Assembly (NCBI GenBank): GCA_037962975.1
Contig: CM075669.1
Location: forward strand, 186,752,501-186,816,500
DNA length: 64,000 nt
From: Clitoria ternatea
Lineage: Eukaryota; Streptophyta; Magnoliopsida; Fabales; Fabaceae
Direction: 5' to 3'
Part shown: piece by piece, positions 11,560 to 22,218 of the stretch
Position numbering within the stretch: the first letter of the stretch is position 1
Layout: each line of letters begins with the position of its first letter
Made by a program: the position numbers and the translations under genes
The notes under the pieces: model-generated
Database searches by the model: none
Seen by the model: only the letters and a program-made list of their open reading frames with translations
Told to the model about the DNA's origin: nothing

Positions 11560-12960
11560 AGACAGTAAAATAAATAAAAAATGTAATGAGACGTCTCGTC
11601 TCCATTATTTTCTAGTAAATAAAAAAAACAATCCATTGATTTTATTGGGAAATATATGGTTCATAAAAAACAAATAAATAAATCAAAAGGTAAAAATAAA
11701 GGAATAGACATAAAAAGGAAAAAAAGTGAAATTAAATACATCCATATGAAAATAAAGAAATATATACACTTAAGTAATTAAAATTAACAAATGAAACTTA
11801 TTCAATTATTTTCTGAAAAAATAAGATTAATAAGATGTCTCATCTAAATTAATCTCATTTCAAACTCAATAAATAAAATGGGTACTTATGTAAAGAAACA
11901 ATTCAAAAATTATCAAACAAATAAAATAATATGGGTAGATAAGATAAAAATGAAAAGGTAAATAACAATAAGTAAATAATTATTTAAAACTAAACTCAAG
12001 AAATTGTATATATATGAAGCATAAAACTAAATGGTTATGTAAAAGATAATTTCAAAATTACTATAGAGTAAATGAATAAGGTAAAAAAAAATAAAGGATG
12101 GAAAAATAAAGTATTGAAAAATAAAATAAAAGTGCAAAAACTAAAAAAAATAAAAAATAAAAAATGAAGATAGAAGCGTAAGAAAATAAATGAACAAATA
12201 AATAACTACAGGAAAATAAAATATAGAAAAAAATAAAATGTAATAAAACAAGTAAATAAAAATAAAAATGCAGTAAGATAAATAAATAAAGATAAAAGTA
12301 CAGAAAAATAAATAAATAAAAATAAAAGTGTAAAAAAATAAATAAATTAAAATAATAGTGCATAAAAATAAATAATTGAAAATAACAGTGCAGGAAAATA
12401 AATAAATAAAATAAAAGGGCAAAAAATAAATATATAAAAATAAAGGGTAGAAAAATAAATAAATAGAAATAAAAGGAGAGAAACATAAATATATAAAAAG
12501 AAAGGGGCAGAAAAATAAATAAAAAAATAAAAGGGCAGAAACATAAATATATAAAAATAAAGGGGTAGAAAAATAAATAAATAAAAAAAAGGGCAGAAAA
12601 ATGAATAAATAAAAATAAAAATACAGAAAATAAATAAATAAACTAATAATTGCAGAAATATAAAGTGCGGATAAATAAAGTGTAAAAAAATAAATTAACA
12701 AGAATGAAAGTGTAGAAAAGTAAATAAAGGAAAATAAAAGTGCAGAAAAGTAAATAAATATGAATAAAAGTATAAATAAATAAATAAATAAAGATAAAAT
12801 ACAGAAAAATAAATAAACAGTTAAATAACTGTAGAAAAATAAAATGTGGGAAAATAAAGTGCGGGAATGTAAATAAAGAAAAATAAAAAATGCAAAAAAA
12901 TAAATAAAAATTAAATAAAGACAAATAAATAAAGATAAATAAATATTCTTGTATTAATAA
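11560..12960. repeat. A-rich degenerate minisatellite inside the Ogre 1 LTR
   Basis: Dozens of units of the type GCAGAAAAATAAATAAATA with AAATAAAAG, about 25-35 bp each, densest between 12240 and 12950. The strand asymmetry (almost no T) opens several Phe/Tyr/Leu/Ile-only reading frames on the minus strand, which are artefacts. Confidence 0.8.
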
Positions 12961-14004
12961 AAAATACCTTAGTACAAAAACAATTAAAGAGGAACCATAA
13001 CAGAAGTCGGGAAATTAATTTCGTGTGGATTTCCTTTGCTTTTGGCTTCGTTTGGACTCGATTCAAAGGTGTTTGGACACCGGTTACAACACTTAGACAG
13101 TATTTTGGCTCACAAAACTTACATACTAAGACATACTAAAATGATGCACTCATTTTCCTAACAATAATTACATAACATAATTTTAGGAAACAAAAACTTT
13201 TAAGAAATCTCTCAAAAATTTAGCACTCTTTCATCTCTTTTTTCTTCTTCCTCCCAAATACCTTAACATCACCTTCTATTTATAGAAGAAAATTGGCCTT
13301 GGATTCCCCATAAATGACATCACTTTCCTACTTTTCCAAATTGTCCAAATTTGATGTCAATTTCCCCAATTTTCTCCAATTATCCAACTAAACTAGGTCC
13401 CACAATAACAAATCCACCGAAACTTCTTTTTTCTTTTTCTTTTTTTTATTTTTTATTTTCATTTTTTTGGATTTTTTGGCCCATTTTTGGTTTTTTTTTG
13501 GACTTTTTTTGGACCCCCTTTTTTTGGGCCCATTTTCATTTTTTTTCAAATCTGATTTTTTTAGGCCCTTCTTAAATTTTAAAAAAAAATTAAATTTTGA
13601 ATACAAATGAGTAATCACTTACTCTTATAGAAACATAAATTATTTATTACACATGTGACCATAAATAAAATATCCAATAAAGATAGATCACTACCCATGC
13701 TACAAGGAGCAAGAAGGTAGTCACCAAACATCGTTTCCCCTCCCTTATCCTTTCCTCTTTGCTTCAGCAATTGTTGCCCATTGCTTGAGAAAAATTATAG
13801 AAGAAGGTTGATGAAAAGAGAGGTGTGGTAGGAAATGAAGAGAGATTGACTATTTATAGAAATGGAGAAAGGGTACTATTTCAACGGTCACTATGCACAC
13901 GGTCACTATACAATTTTTTTCTTTTTTTAAAAAATAAAATAAAAATAAATATACTTTTTTCAATAAATATTTTTCTCTCTTTTCTCTTCTTTTTTTTCTT
14001 TTTT

Positions 14005-14050
14005 AAAATATATATATTAATATATCTATATATATATATATATATATATT
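14005..14050. repeat. AT dinucleotide microsatellite
   Basis: TATATATTAATATATCTATATA followed by a run of (AT)n, just inside the outer edge of the Ogre 1 LTR. Confidence 0.8.
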
Positions 14051-14080
14051 TTTTTTGCTGGACAAAAATAGGTGTTCACA

Positions 14081-14497
14081 CCCCTCAGTCATGAACTATA
14101 AATAGGGGGTCACTTATTCACATTTCTCACTTCAACCCTTGCTATCACTCTACTCCGATATTAGTCAAACCGACATGGACCTTCAGTGTGAGCTTATTTG
14201 TTTCCCTAACGCGTACGAAATGAATTGTTTGAGTCATTTTCGAAGGTATCCTCCGTTCTTGTCTTCATTTCTAAAATTCTTTAACACTTAGCCTTTTTAA
14301 TTAGATAAACTTGGATATGGGAGATGACCAAATGGGAGATGGGTCAATGGAAATACTATTAGAGCCAGCATCATGGCCATCTATGTCATCTCATCTAAGG
14401 CAACTAGTGGCACAAGCGGACTTACATTGGCTTTTAAAAACCAAGATGCTGAAGGATTTCTAGCTGCCTTACCAAAGCAACCCTATCAAGTGGGGAA
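14081..14497. other. Flanking DNA between Ogre LTR and outer solo LTR, with a short coding-like tract
   Basis: Unique-looking sequence. Near 14330-14497 two plus-strand frames are open. One contains SGTSGLTLAFKNQDAEGF and LPKQPYQVG and runs on after 45968 (KLFGEAL, then a stop) when one GGGAA copy is removed. The other starts MGDDQMGDGSM. I recognise neither. It may be a fragment of an older element or gene; nothing else is visible here. Confidence 0.3.
14493..14497. repeat. Target-site duplication GGGAA, left copy
   Basis: GGGAA directly before TATAACATCCCCCGG; the second copy is at 45963-45967, right after GGGATGTTACA. Confidence 0.75.
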
Positions 14498-16928
14498 TAT
14501 AACATCCCCCGGTTAACTAAGACAATCTCACATTGTAGATTATCCTAATTAACTAAAAGTACTACTTAAGTTATAAAATTGAGGAATTGTTTTTTGTAAC
14601 ACAAAAGAGAAAACAAAGGTGGATTATCATCACATTCATAGCAACAGTTCATGATTCAACATTTCTATATATACTCTGAATAATAGGGGCACATAAACTC
14701 CCAAAATATAAATGACTACGACTTAGCTACTAAACATAAACAACTTGAGTGTCCTTATAATAACCCAATTAAGAACATAACCCTACTACTACTATCTGTT
14801 TTGCCGCCAATCGTTCTTCCATAAGAATCCTAATTCAAGCCCTAGAGGGGGTGAAGTCGGGGTCTTCATCATCATCATCGTCTTCTTCTCGAGGTTCTAT
14901 TTCTGTCTGATAGTCCAGATATCGAGTTCCGTGTAGTCCGTCTCAAGAGTGTCTAAGGTTTCTTTCTTGATAACTGGCAGCCTCCTACTTAATGGCACAT
15001 CACTAGTCTGTTGTCTTCTTGCAGGTCTACCAACCATGCTAAGGGAATAACTGTAAAGGTGAGATACTACTCCTACTTGTTTGTCACTCAACGAGATATC
15101 ATCATTATTGAGATATCCCCAAACCATTTTGTTTTCCACAACTCAGTATATACACAGTTGTGGGAACTTCACCCATAATATCCATTTCATTTCATATTTG
15201 TAATTCATAATATCACTTAGTCACAAATTTACCTTCAGGGTCCACACTCAAATAGAGGTAACTTGGGGAACTAACTCTACTTCAAATCATATTTATGAGT
15301 ATTATTATCAAACTAACACCATTTGACAACATCATATACAAGTATATCATTTAGGCAGATAAGTATTCACTGCACACTTCATGAGCATAATTATCACATG
15401 ATTCATAAGCATGACCATCACATAATTCACAAGCATAATCATCACATATTCTCAAGCATAATCATTACATATTCTCAAGCATAACCATCATATAACTCGT
15501 ATCACATATTAGTGTGGTTAGTCATTCAAATGTTATGCATGAGTTAAGTATCTTATGATTTTTCCATTATTCAAGTCCTCATGATGCGAATGTGGCCCAG
15601 AATCTCATCATCACAAATCTCATCTCCTCAATATGTTTACTAGGAGGAATATTAATCATTTATTTGCCAGAGCAACTGGAGATCGCCAAGTTCCCACATC
15701 AATCAAGGGTAAAGGACACAGACGTCCAACATAATATGGATCCATCACACTCATTTGTGATCACATTCAAGTAGAACTTGCACTACATAGTCCTAGAAAT
15801 GCTCGTCCTAGTCGAAGTACCCCTGACTTACCACAGACAGTCCGACCTCGGGTGCTACATTGAACCATTGGATGCCTGGCCCGGTGGTACTCCCAAGACT
15901 CTACCACGGAATCGAAACAAATAATTCTCTAGTGTACCTTCAGTGTAAGCTCTTGGCTACGATCCAACCACTGTTTCCAACATATGCAAATAATGCATGA
16001 ATGCTCTATGTTTAGCCTTGCTTTTTATCCATCGTTATTGGGTAGGGCCCATATGTAATTAGTTTATTGTCCTTAATGCAGAAAGGTGAAAACCCATCAT
16101 TTTGTCCTTAGTATTATATGGATCTAATTCTTGAAAAGCTTGTTAGTAGATCACATCATTGTCACCTATTATAAGGTTTCTTATGAACTTTTAGAAAGGG
16201 TTTATCTTTTCTATTGAAAATAGTATATATAACTTTATAGATTATGTATGGAAAATAGCGTCTTCTTCTCCTCAAGGCATAATATGTTTAAGTTCATAAT
16301 CTTTTTGAAACTCTTGCTCAATAGTTATGCTTCAATGCTAGTGATAAAGTGAAAAGACCAAATTATACAATTATAATTATTTGAGCTATTAACCGACTTA
16401 TCGGTATTCTGTTCCGTTACTTAATTCACTTACAAAGCAGATACCATCTCGGTTTTACAAAAATATATTTATTCAATACTTTAGAACAAGGGAGTCACTT
16501 ATAGAAAATTATCATTCATAACCAGATTATTTACACCGATACAATAAACGTCATCCCATTGCATTATCTTGCGACGAAACTGTCTTGTAAATCCTCAAGC
16601 CATGAAATCTTTTTTCTTCCTATTTTTGGAAATAGTGGAAAATTGCTAATTAATTAAATAAAACAGTGTATAGTCGAAAATACTGTTTCTATAATTCTTT
16701 ACATGATTTGTGAAACGTCGTCCCGTGCCATTAATGGGCCGTAAAGCTGTTTTCTCAATTCTCAAGCCCAAATCCTTCTTGAATTTATTGAATAAACCTT
16801 GAATAAGAAATTTATGCTAAATCATTTCTTTCATCGGTTTTTGTTAAAAACATTATTTTTACTATATTTTCACTAGAAAAATCCGATTCGAGTGATTCCA
16901 AAATCAAAAGTGTTTAATTTTTGAAATC

Positions 16929-16933
16929 CTACG
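16929..16933. repeat. Target-site duplication CTACG, left copy
   Basis: CTACG precedes TGATGGTTAATAG; the other copy is at 22214-22218 after TTCAACA. Confidence 0.8.
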
Positions 16934-18348
16934 TGATGGTTAATAGAACAGACTTAGAAGGGGGGTTTAATAAGTCTGTTCATTTTTTTAAAACCAAAAA
17001 ATGATATTTAAACGTTATTGCATTACGCACAGCGGACCATACTTTCGTGAGATGGAGAGCGTAATATTTTGAACGAGCGAGCGTATTTTTGTTAGACTTT
17101 TACTATCGAGTATAACAATAATAATGCATCAGACTTTTGATAATAAAGAGTAAAAGAGAAAGAGACAATACACAAGCGATTTATATTGGTTCATCTCTAA
17201 TTTAGAGACAACATCCAGTACCTTCAAATCTGAAGGATTTCCACTATGTAAAAAACTTTTACTTAAATAGCCCAAGCAGAGCTTACAAGTATTATTGACT
17301 CCAACCATTCCTAGCTTAAGCACAGCTCTTGCTTCAAGTATTCTTGACATCGGCCACTCCTGGCCCTGAGTATTTTTGACTCCAGCCACTCCTGGCTTAA
17401 GCACACCTAATGCTTACGAGTATTCTTTTGCAAGCACCCATTCCTGGGGAAAACCCAAGTATTCTTTCATGAGCCACTCCTGGCTCCAACCTAAGTATTC
17501 TTTCCAAAGCCTCTTCAGACCAAAGTGTTTCCCAATAGCTCACTCAGACTGATGTTTACTAAAGATTAGAAATGTTGATACATAAACATTTGGGCATGTG
17601 TGTGTTCTCCTAATTTTGTAAGACCTGCTCATCTTTCTCTTCTAATTTATTCTCACAAGTTATCTCTCTTTTTCTTTTCTTCTTCTATATTTTTCTTCAT
17701 ATCTCTCTATTCTTGTTTTTTAATCTCTTTTCTTTTCTTAAGAGACATCTATGTCTTATTACATACACATATATCTTTATGTATCACTCTCAATCTTGCA
17801 TTGTGTGTATTCTCTCCCACACCCTTTGCCTGGAGGTTGTGCAGCATATAAATACTTGTTTCATGGAGATAGATTCGTTGGATGACCATTTGAAATTTAT
17901 CTATCTCATGAGAAAGTGATTTTTCTTCTGATTGGTCAGAGAGACATTCTGCATATTTTGTATGGGGTAGAGAGCTTTTGAGATGAAGACAATCAGAGAT
18001 TATACATTTTTCACCAAATGAGATATTCCTTGATTAAAGGAATTCTGACATCTTAGAAATTTAGTGAAAATGGATGCTTTGAGATCAGCTTGAGATTTGT
18101 CTTGTTTGGGTACTTTCTTTATTGTGATAGATCTTTTCACTGAGAAGGAAAGGTACTTAATTTATTATATAGGTCTAGACTTAATTTGTTCAAAGGTAAC
18201 ATCTAAAGCTAGATTGAGGTCTGGTGAATCGTAAAACGTTAATGATCTTTATCAAACATTTAATAACTCATAACTCGATTAATTAAGATGTTTGATGTTG
18301 GTTATCAACAAATCTAAGAGTGCTTCAAATTTATTCTTGGTTCTAACA
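16934..18348 (-). repeat. 3' LTR of the copia-like element (1415 bp)
   Basis: Runs from TGATGG to GGTTCTAACA. It is about 660 bp shorter than the 5' LTR; the missing part lies mainly in the minisatellite and in the segment matching about 20840-21800. This indicates a deletion here or an expansion in the partner. Confidence 0.8.
17270..17530. repeat. AGTATTCTTGAC-type minisatellite, 3' LTR copy
   Basis: Repeats of about 35-45 bp built from AGTATTCTTGAC, CCACTCCTGGC and AAGCACA. The 5' LTR has the same array at 20465-20830, there with more copies. Confidence 0.8.
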
Positions 18349-18362
18349 ATCTTCCCCTATTT
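18349..18362 (-). other. Polypurine tract of the copia-like element
   Basis: Plus strand ATCTTCCCCTATTT, i.e. minus AAATAGGGGAAGAT, directly upstream of the 3' LTR start TGTTAGAACC. It primes plus-strand DNA synthesis in LTR retrotransposons. Confidence 0.7.
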
Positions 18363-18619
18363 GTTGATAGCAAACATTGAGTCTTCTTAATTATTAAACC
18401 TTCTTTTTGCATGGAATAGGGTCGACGTGGAGAATTAACAGTAAGAAAGTAATTATAATTATTTTAATTGAACATAATCAAAGACATACAGTTCTTAAAA
18501 ATATAAATCATCATACAAATAAACAGACAACAACACTTCTTAATTCTTTTTAATTTCCCAATCCTTTCTCTCCCTTTTGATATCAATAAATCAATAGAGT
18601 AAATAGGGACAACAAAATT

Positions 18620-19501
18620 GTTTCTGCTCAAAGCTCTTAGAACAAGAACCAGCCTCTCCTATCATCCAGAGAATATGATTCCACAGTCTTTTGGTGTCCT
18701 CTTTAGTGTTGTTGGTGGAGGATAGCAATCTGGCAACTTCTTCACCAGGAAGTCTTCTTGGTCTAGGCTCATCCCATGGTAGAATAGGAGGATTATTAGA
18801 TACAAATTTTGGTTCCTTTCCTTTTCTGGAGCAGAGAGGTTTGGGAGCAGGGGCAAGCTTATCAGGAGCAATAAAAATTTTGGTGGAAGGTAGAATGAGG
18901 GCAGACTTTTCTTTGCCATTTTGAATGTCTTCTAAAGACTTTCCTTGCTAAAGATCCCTTAGGATGGCTCTCTATTCTTTCTTTAGTTTGTAGAAGATGG
19001 AAACATCCAATGCAGTACCAAGTTTCTCCTTGCGGATGACATTAAGGGCAGGTAGGGGAGGAATAAATGAGGGTGTGGGTGCAGTAGGATTTCCCTTGCG
19101 GATAATGGGTGTGCAAGAAAATGAAGATGGAGAGGACTATTGACTTATATTTTGTGTGGTGAGATTAAAGTCAGGAAAAGGGTCAGAGATTTCAAGTTGA
19201 TCAAGGTTGATGAAAGAAAGTCTAGAGGAGAGGAATCTAGACGAGCTTTCTTTGAATGGGAGTTTGGAGGGGAGGGAGATCGAAATCTTTTTGAGTTAGA
19301 AGGAGAGAGTTTAGAGTAAATAGATGTGAGAATGTCCTCTAGTTCAGGAGACTTTGGTAGAGAGAAGATGGAGTCTATCGAGGTAGGAGAAAGGGCAGAC
19401 AAAGTTTCCAGAAATACTGAAGACATGTTTTTAGAGTCAGAATCTATAATGAAGGGATTGCTAGCTGAGGATCCTTCCTGGTTTGGCGATCGTGAAGCCA
19501 T
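18620..19501 (-). pseudogene. Degenerate Ser/Pro-rich internal ORF of the copia-like element, function unknown
   Basis: It begins at ATG 19499-19501 with MASRSPNQEGSSASNPFI, about 620 nt downstream of the PBS, where gag would normally start. The first 118 codons are rich in Ser, Leu and Pro and contain SPPNSHSKKARLDSS, a possible basic nuclear-type signal. After a stop the coding character continues in other frames: TPIIRKGNPTAPTPSFIPPL, VIRKEKLGTALDVSIFYKL, SLEDIQNGKEKSALILPSTK and LPWDEPRPRRLPGEEVARLL. There are stops near 18975 and 18955 and at least one frame change. I do not recognise the protein; no zinc knuckle, integrase or RT motif is present. It could be a divergent gag or an ORF captured by the element. 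Confidence 0.5.
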
Positions 19502-20125
19502 TTGTATGAAAAGATTTTGAGTAAAGAATTAGTAGAAAGAGAGTTTGAGAAAACAAAAGGAGAAATTTGATAAGTGAACCCAGATTGTTAAAACTCCTTT
19601 TATAAGATGTGAAGCGGTGGAATACTGAGAGTTTTTGGTATAAACAGACATCATTAAAACATTCAATCGGTGAGAGATATATTGGTTTGAAAGATTGCAA
19701 TTTTTAAAACACAGACGTCGTTCCTTAATGATAAAGAGTAGTTATCTAGATATTTCAATAAATGCTAAAGTAATCATATGATAAATAAATTTAATAAGTT
19801 ATTGAAGAGTCACGTATAGTTACCCAACCCTTAAGTGAAGATTCTGCTGTGGTTCAGACATGCTTTCTCATTTGTTGAAGTTGAGAATGATGCATCTGTT
19901 TGAATTTCATTTCAATCTTCATGCTTGAGTCAAATCCTGAGGGTTTGATTTTGCACTTCCTTTCTTATGATATCCTTGAGCTCTTGATCAGCTTCAAAGT
20001 TTTGAATTCTTAAATCTTTGAGCAGCTTTTTCTTCTTGATCCTTCTTTTTAGGTTTCATCAGAATGGATTTCTTCATGGATCTTCTTCTTTTACACTCGT
20101 TGGAGTGTTCAACCCTAGAGGCCAA

Positions 20126-20137
20126 GCTTTGATACCA
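20126..20137 (-). other. Primer-binding site (tRNA-Met type), copia-like element
   Basis: Plus GCTTTGATACCA, minus TGGTATCAAAGC, 2 nt from the 5' LTR edge. It differs by one base from the standard TGGTATCAGAGC complementary to initiator tRNA-Met. Confidence 0.8.
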
Positions 20138-20139
20138 AT

Positions 20140-22213
20140 TGATGGTTCAGAGAACAGACTTAAAAGGGGGTTGAATAAGTCTGTTCACTTTTTCAAACCA
20201 AAAAATGATATTTAAGCGTTAACGCGTTAAGCACAGCGGACCAAACTTTTGTGAGATAGAGAGTATGATACTTTGGTTGAGCGAGAGTGTTTTGCCAGAC
20301 TTTTACTATCGAGTATAACAATAATAATGTACCAGACTTTTGATAGTAAAGAGTAAGAGAGAAAGAGACAATACACAAGCAATTTTATACTGGTTCACCT
20401 CCAACTCGGAGACTACATCCAATACCTTCAAATATGAAGGATTTCCACTATGTAAAACATTTTACATCAAATATTGAGTATTATTGACTCCAGCCACTCC
20501 TGTCTTAAGCACAACTTATGCTTCAAGTATTCTTGACACTGGCCACTTTTGGCCCCTGAGTATTCTTGACATTTGCCACTTCTGGCCCTTGAGTATTCTT
20601 GACTCCAGCCACTATTGACCTGAGCAAAACTCATGCTCTGAGTATTCTTGACTCCAGTCATTCCTGGCTTAAGCACATCCCATGCTACAACACTCCAGAC
20701 CCTTTTAGATTCCTATGAGTATTATTTTACAGCACCCACTCCTGGGGTAGACCCAAGTATTCTTTCTTAAGCCACTCCTGGCTCAAACCCCGAGTATTCT
20801 TTCAAAAGCCTTTCCAGGCCAACAATGTTTCTCACACTAATAGAGTCTGGCAACACACCAGACCTGTACTACCAAAGGATTGGAAGAATTTAGCTCAAAT
20901 ACAATAAGCCCCTTGACTTAGTAGAGCTAAGTGATAAACCATGAAAATGGGTTTATAAAGAATGAGAGGGCTTATTTTCCCATAAGGCTCACTATATTCA
21001 GAGAGTGAAAAGATTATTGGAAAATGTATTGAGCCAAAAAGCATGACTTGGGATAATATGCATTTAGGTGCACAAAGGCATATCCCAAGTTACTATGGCA
21101 TCTAAGTATAAAGATGAATGCACATAGCGAGCTTTCTTTGTCTTCATGGCAGATCTTCCAGGTAGAGTTACTCGTTGATGAGTAAACTTCTATTTCTTCA
21201 TTTTATATGAGCTCGAGTGCATGAACGTCTGATGCTCGTTCATGATTTTTCTTCTTCTTCCATTACACTTTTTATAGTGTATTCTAGCTCATCTTCTTTT
21301 CACAAGCTCTCTCTCTTTTTCATTTTGCTCTCTAGTATTTCTTTTCAACCTTGACTCTCAGTAATAGATTTTTCTCTCCTTATATTTTCTTCTATATTTT
21401 TCAAAAGGATGCCCTGGAGAAAAAATCGATTCTATTTATATAGAATCAACCTATTGAGCTCAGGAAGAGTCTATTAATTATATGACCATTGAAAGTTGTT
21501 GTACAAAGGACAAAAAGCTTTTCTTGTAGGAGATATTCAATGGGTAAAGGCTTTCATTGTCAGAGAGAGAGAGAGAGAGACGTTATGCATAAGCAATGTA
21601 AATATGAGAGCTTTTAGGATGTGTGTAGTCGTAGGTGGAGTAGATGCAACACTAGTTTCACCAAGAAGGAAAGCTTTGATTCAGGGAATCTCTGAACGCA
21701 TGAGATAAAGGTGAAATTTAGATGCTTTTCAAGCTATACTAGAAACTACCTTATTGAGTCAATCTTTCTTTCAAGAATATTTTCTTTAAGCTTTGATGAA
21801 GATGACTTGTGATTGTTGGTGCTTCATGTACCAGACCGCTTCTAAAAGTTTGAAGAAAGAGGACAGGGTCTGATGCTTTTGTTTCTTCTGAAGCTTGAAT
21901 TATGTTTTTCAAGTCTGGGTCTGGTGAGTTATTCTGATGTGAGAGAATTTCTTTTGAAGCGAATTACCAGACCTTTTGATTCTTCTTTTCTCTTAGATTA
22001 TAGAGTTCATGTCCTGATTAAGTCTTCCAGACTTTTGATGCATAAGCTCCCCCTTTTTTCTATAGCTTAGGCCTTTTCCTGAAACACTAAAACACCTGCG
22101 TCAAGTGATAACAAACGTCTTCATTTAAGTTAGAATTCATAATGTTAGTTATCAACAAATCTCATGCGTTCTGGTTTATATGAGGTGACATTGACCAGAC
22201 TTTTTCTTCAACA
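20140..22213 (-). repeat. 5' LTR of the copia-like element (2074 bp)
   Basis: Runs from TGATGGTTCAGAG to CTTCAACA, followed by CTACG. It contains the expanded minisatellite 20465-20830 and a short (GA)n run near 21560-21580. Confidence 0.8.
20465..20830. repeat. AGTATTCTTGAC-type minisatellite, 5' LTR copy
   Basis: Eight or so degenerate units of GAGTATTCTTGAC, CCAGCCACTCCTGG and TTAAGCACA; the longer of the two LTR copies. Confidence 0.8.
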
Positions 22214-22218
22214 CTACG
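22214..22218. repeat. Target-site duplication CTACG, right copy
   Basis: Matches 16929-16933 exactly. Confidence 0.8.

Larger units (their letters stand above)
11107..14080 (-). mobile_element. 5' LTR of Ogre-like element 1
   Basis: The U5 side (11107 onward) contains GAGTCGCCACTAAT, GGGGAAGGTATTAGCACC and CCACACTGTC, nearly identical to the LTR words of the second Ogre element at 57610 and 63669. The other edge is proposed at GGTGTTCACA (14080), giving TG...CA ends on the minus strand (TGTGAACACC...). The partner LTR lies outside the window, so target duplications cannot be tested. It is about 1.5 kb longer than the LTR at 57610-59080, mainly because of the A-rich repeat inside it. Outer boundary confidence is moderate. 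Confidence 0.65.
16934..22213 (-). mobile_element. Non-autonomous copia-like LTR retrotransposon (5.28 kb)
   Basis: Direct repeats at 16934-18348 and 20140-22213 start alike (TGATGGTT...AGAACAGACTTA) and share long blocks (CACAGCGGACCA, ACTTTTACTATCGAGTATAAC). On the minus strand a PBS (TTGGTATCAAAGC) follows the right LTR by 2 nt. A purine tract (AAATAGGGGAAGAT) precedes the left LTR. CTACG flanks both ends. The internal domain is only 1.79 kb and has no visible protease, integrase or RT, so it must have depended on enzymes supplied in trans. It carries a degenerate Ser/Pro-rich ORF of unknown role. The superfamily call rests on the LTR/PBS/PPT style only and is tentative. Confidence 0.75.

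Noticed and set aside
12061..12924. Several overlapping minus-strand reading frames of 65-186 codons rich in Phe, Tyr, Leu and Ile, resembling membrane proteins
   Set aside because: They are translations of the A-rich minisatellite in the Ogre LTR; composition follows the repeat in all frames.
18349..20139. Search for integrase or RT motifs in the copia-like interior
   Set aside because: None found on either strand, so the element is called non-autonomous rather than a complete copia.
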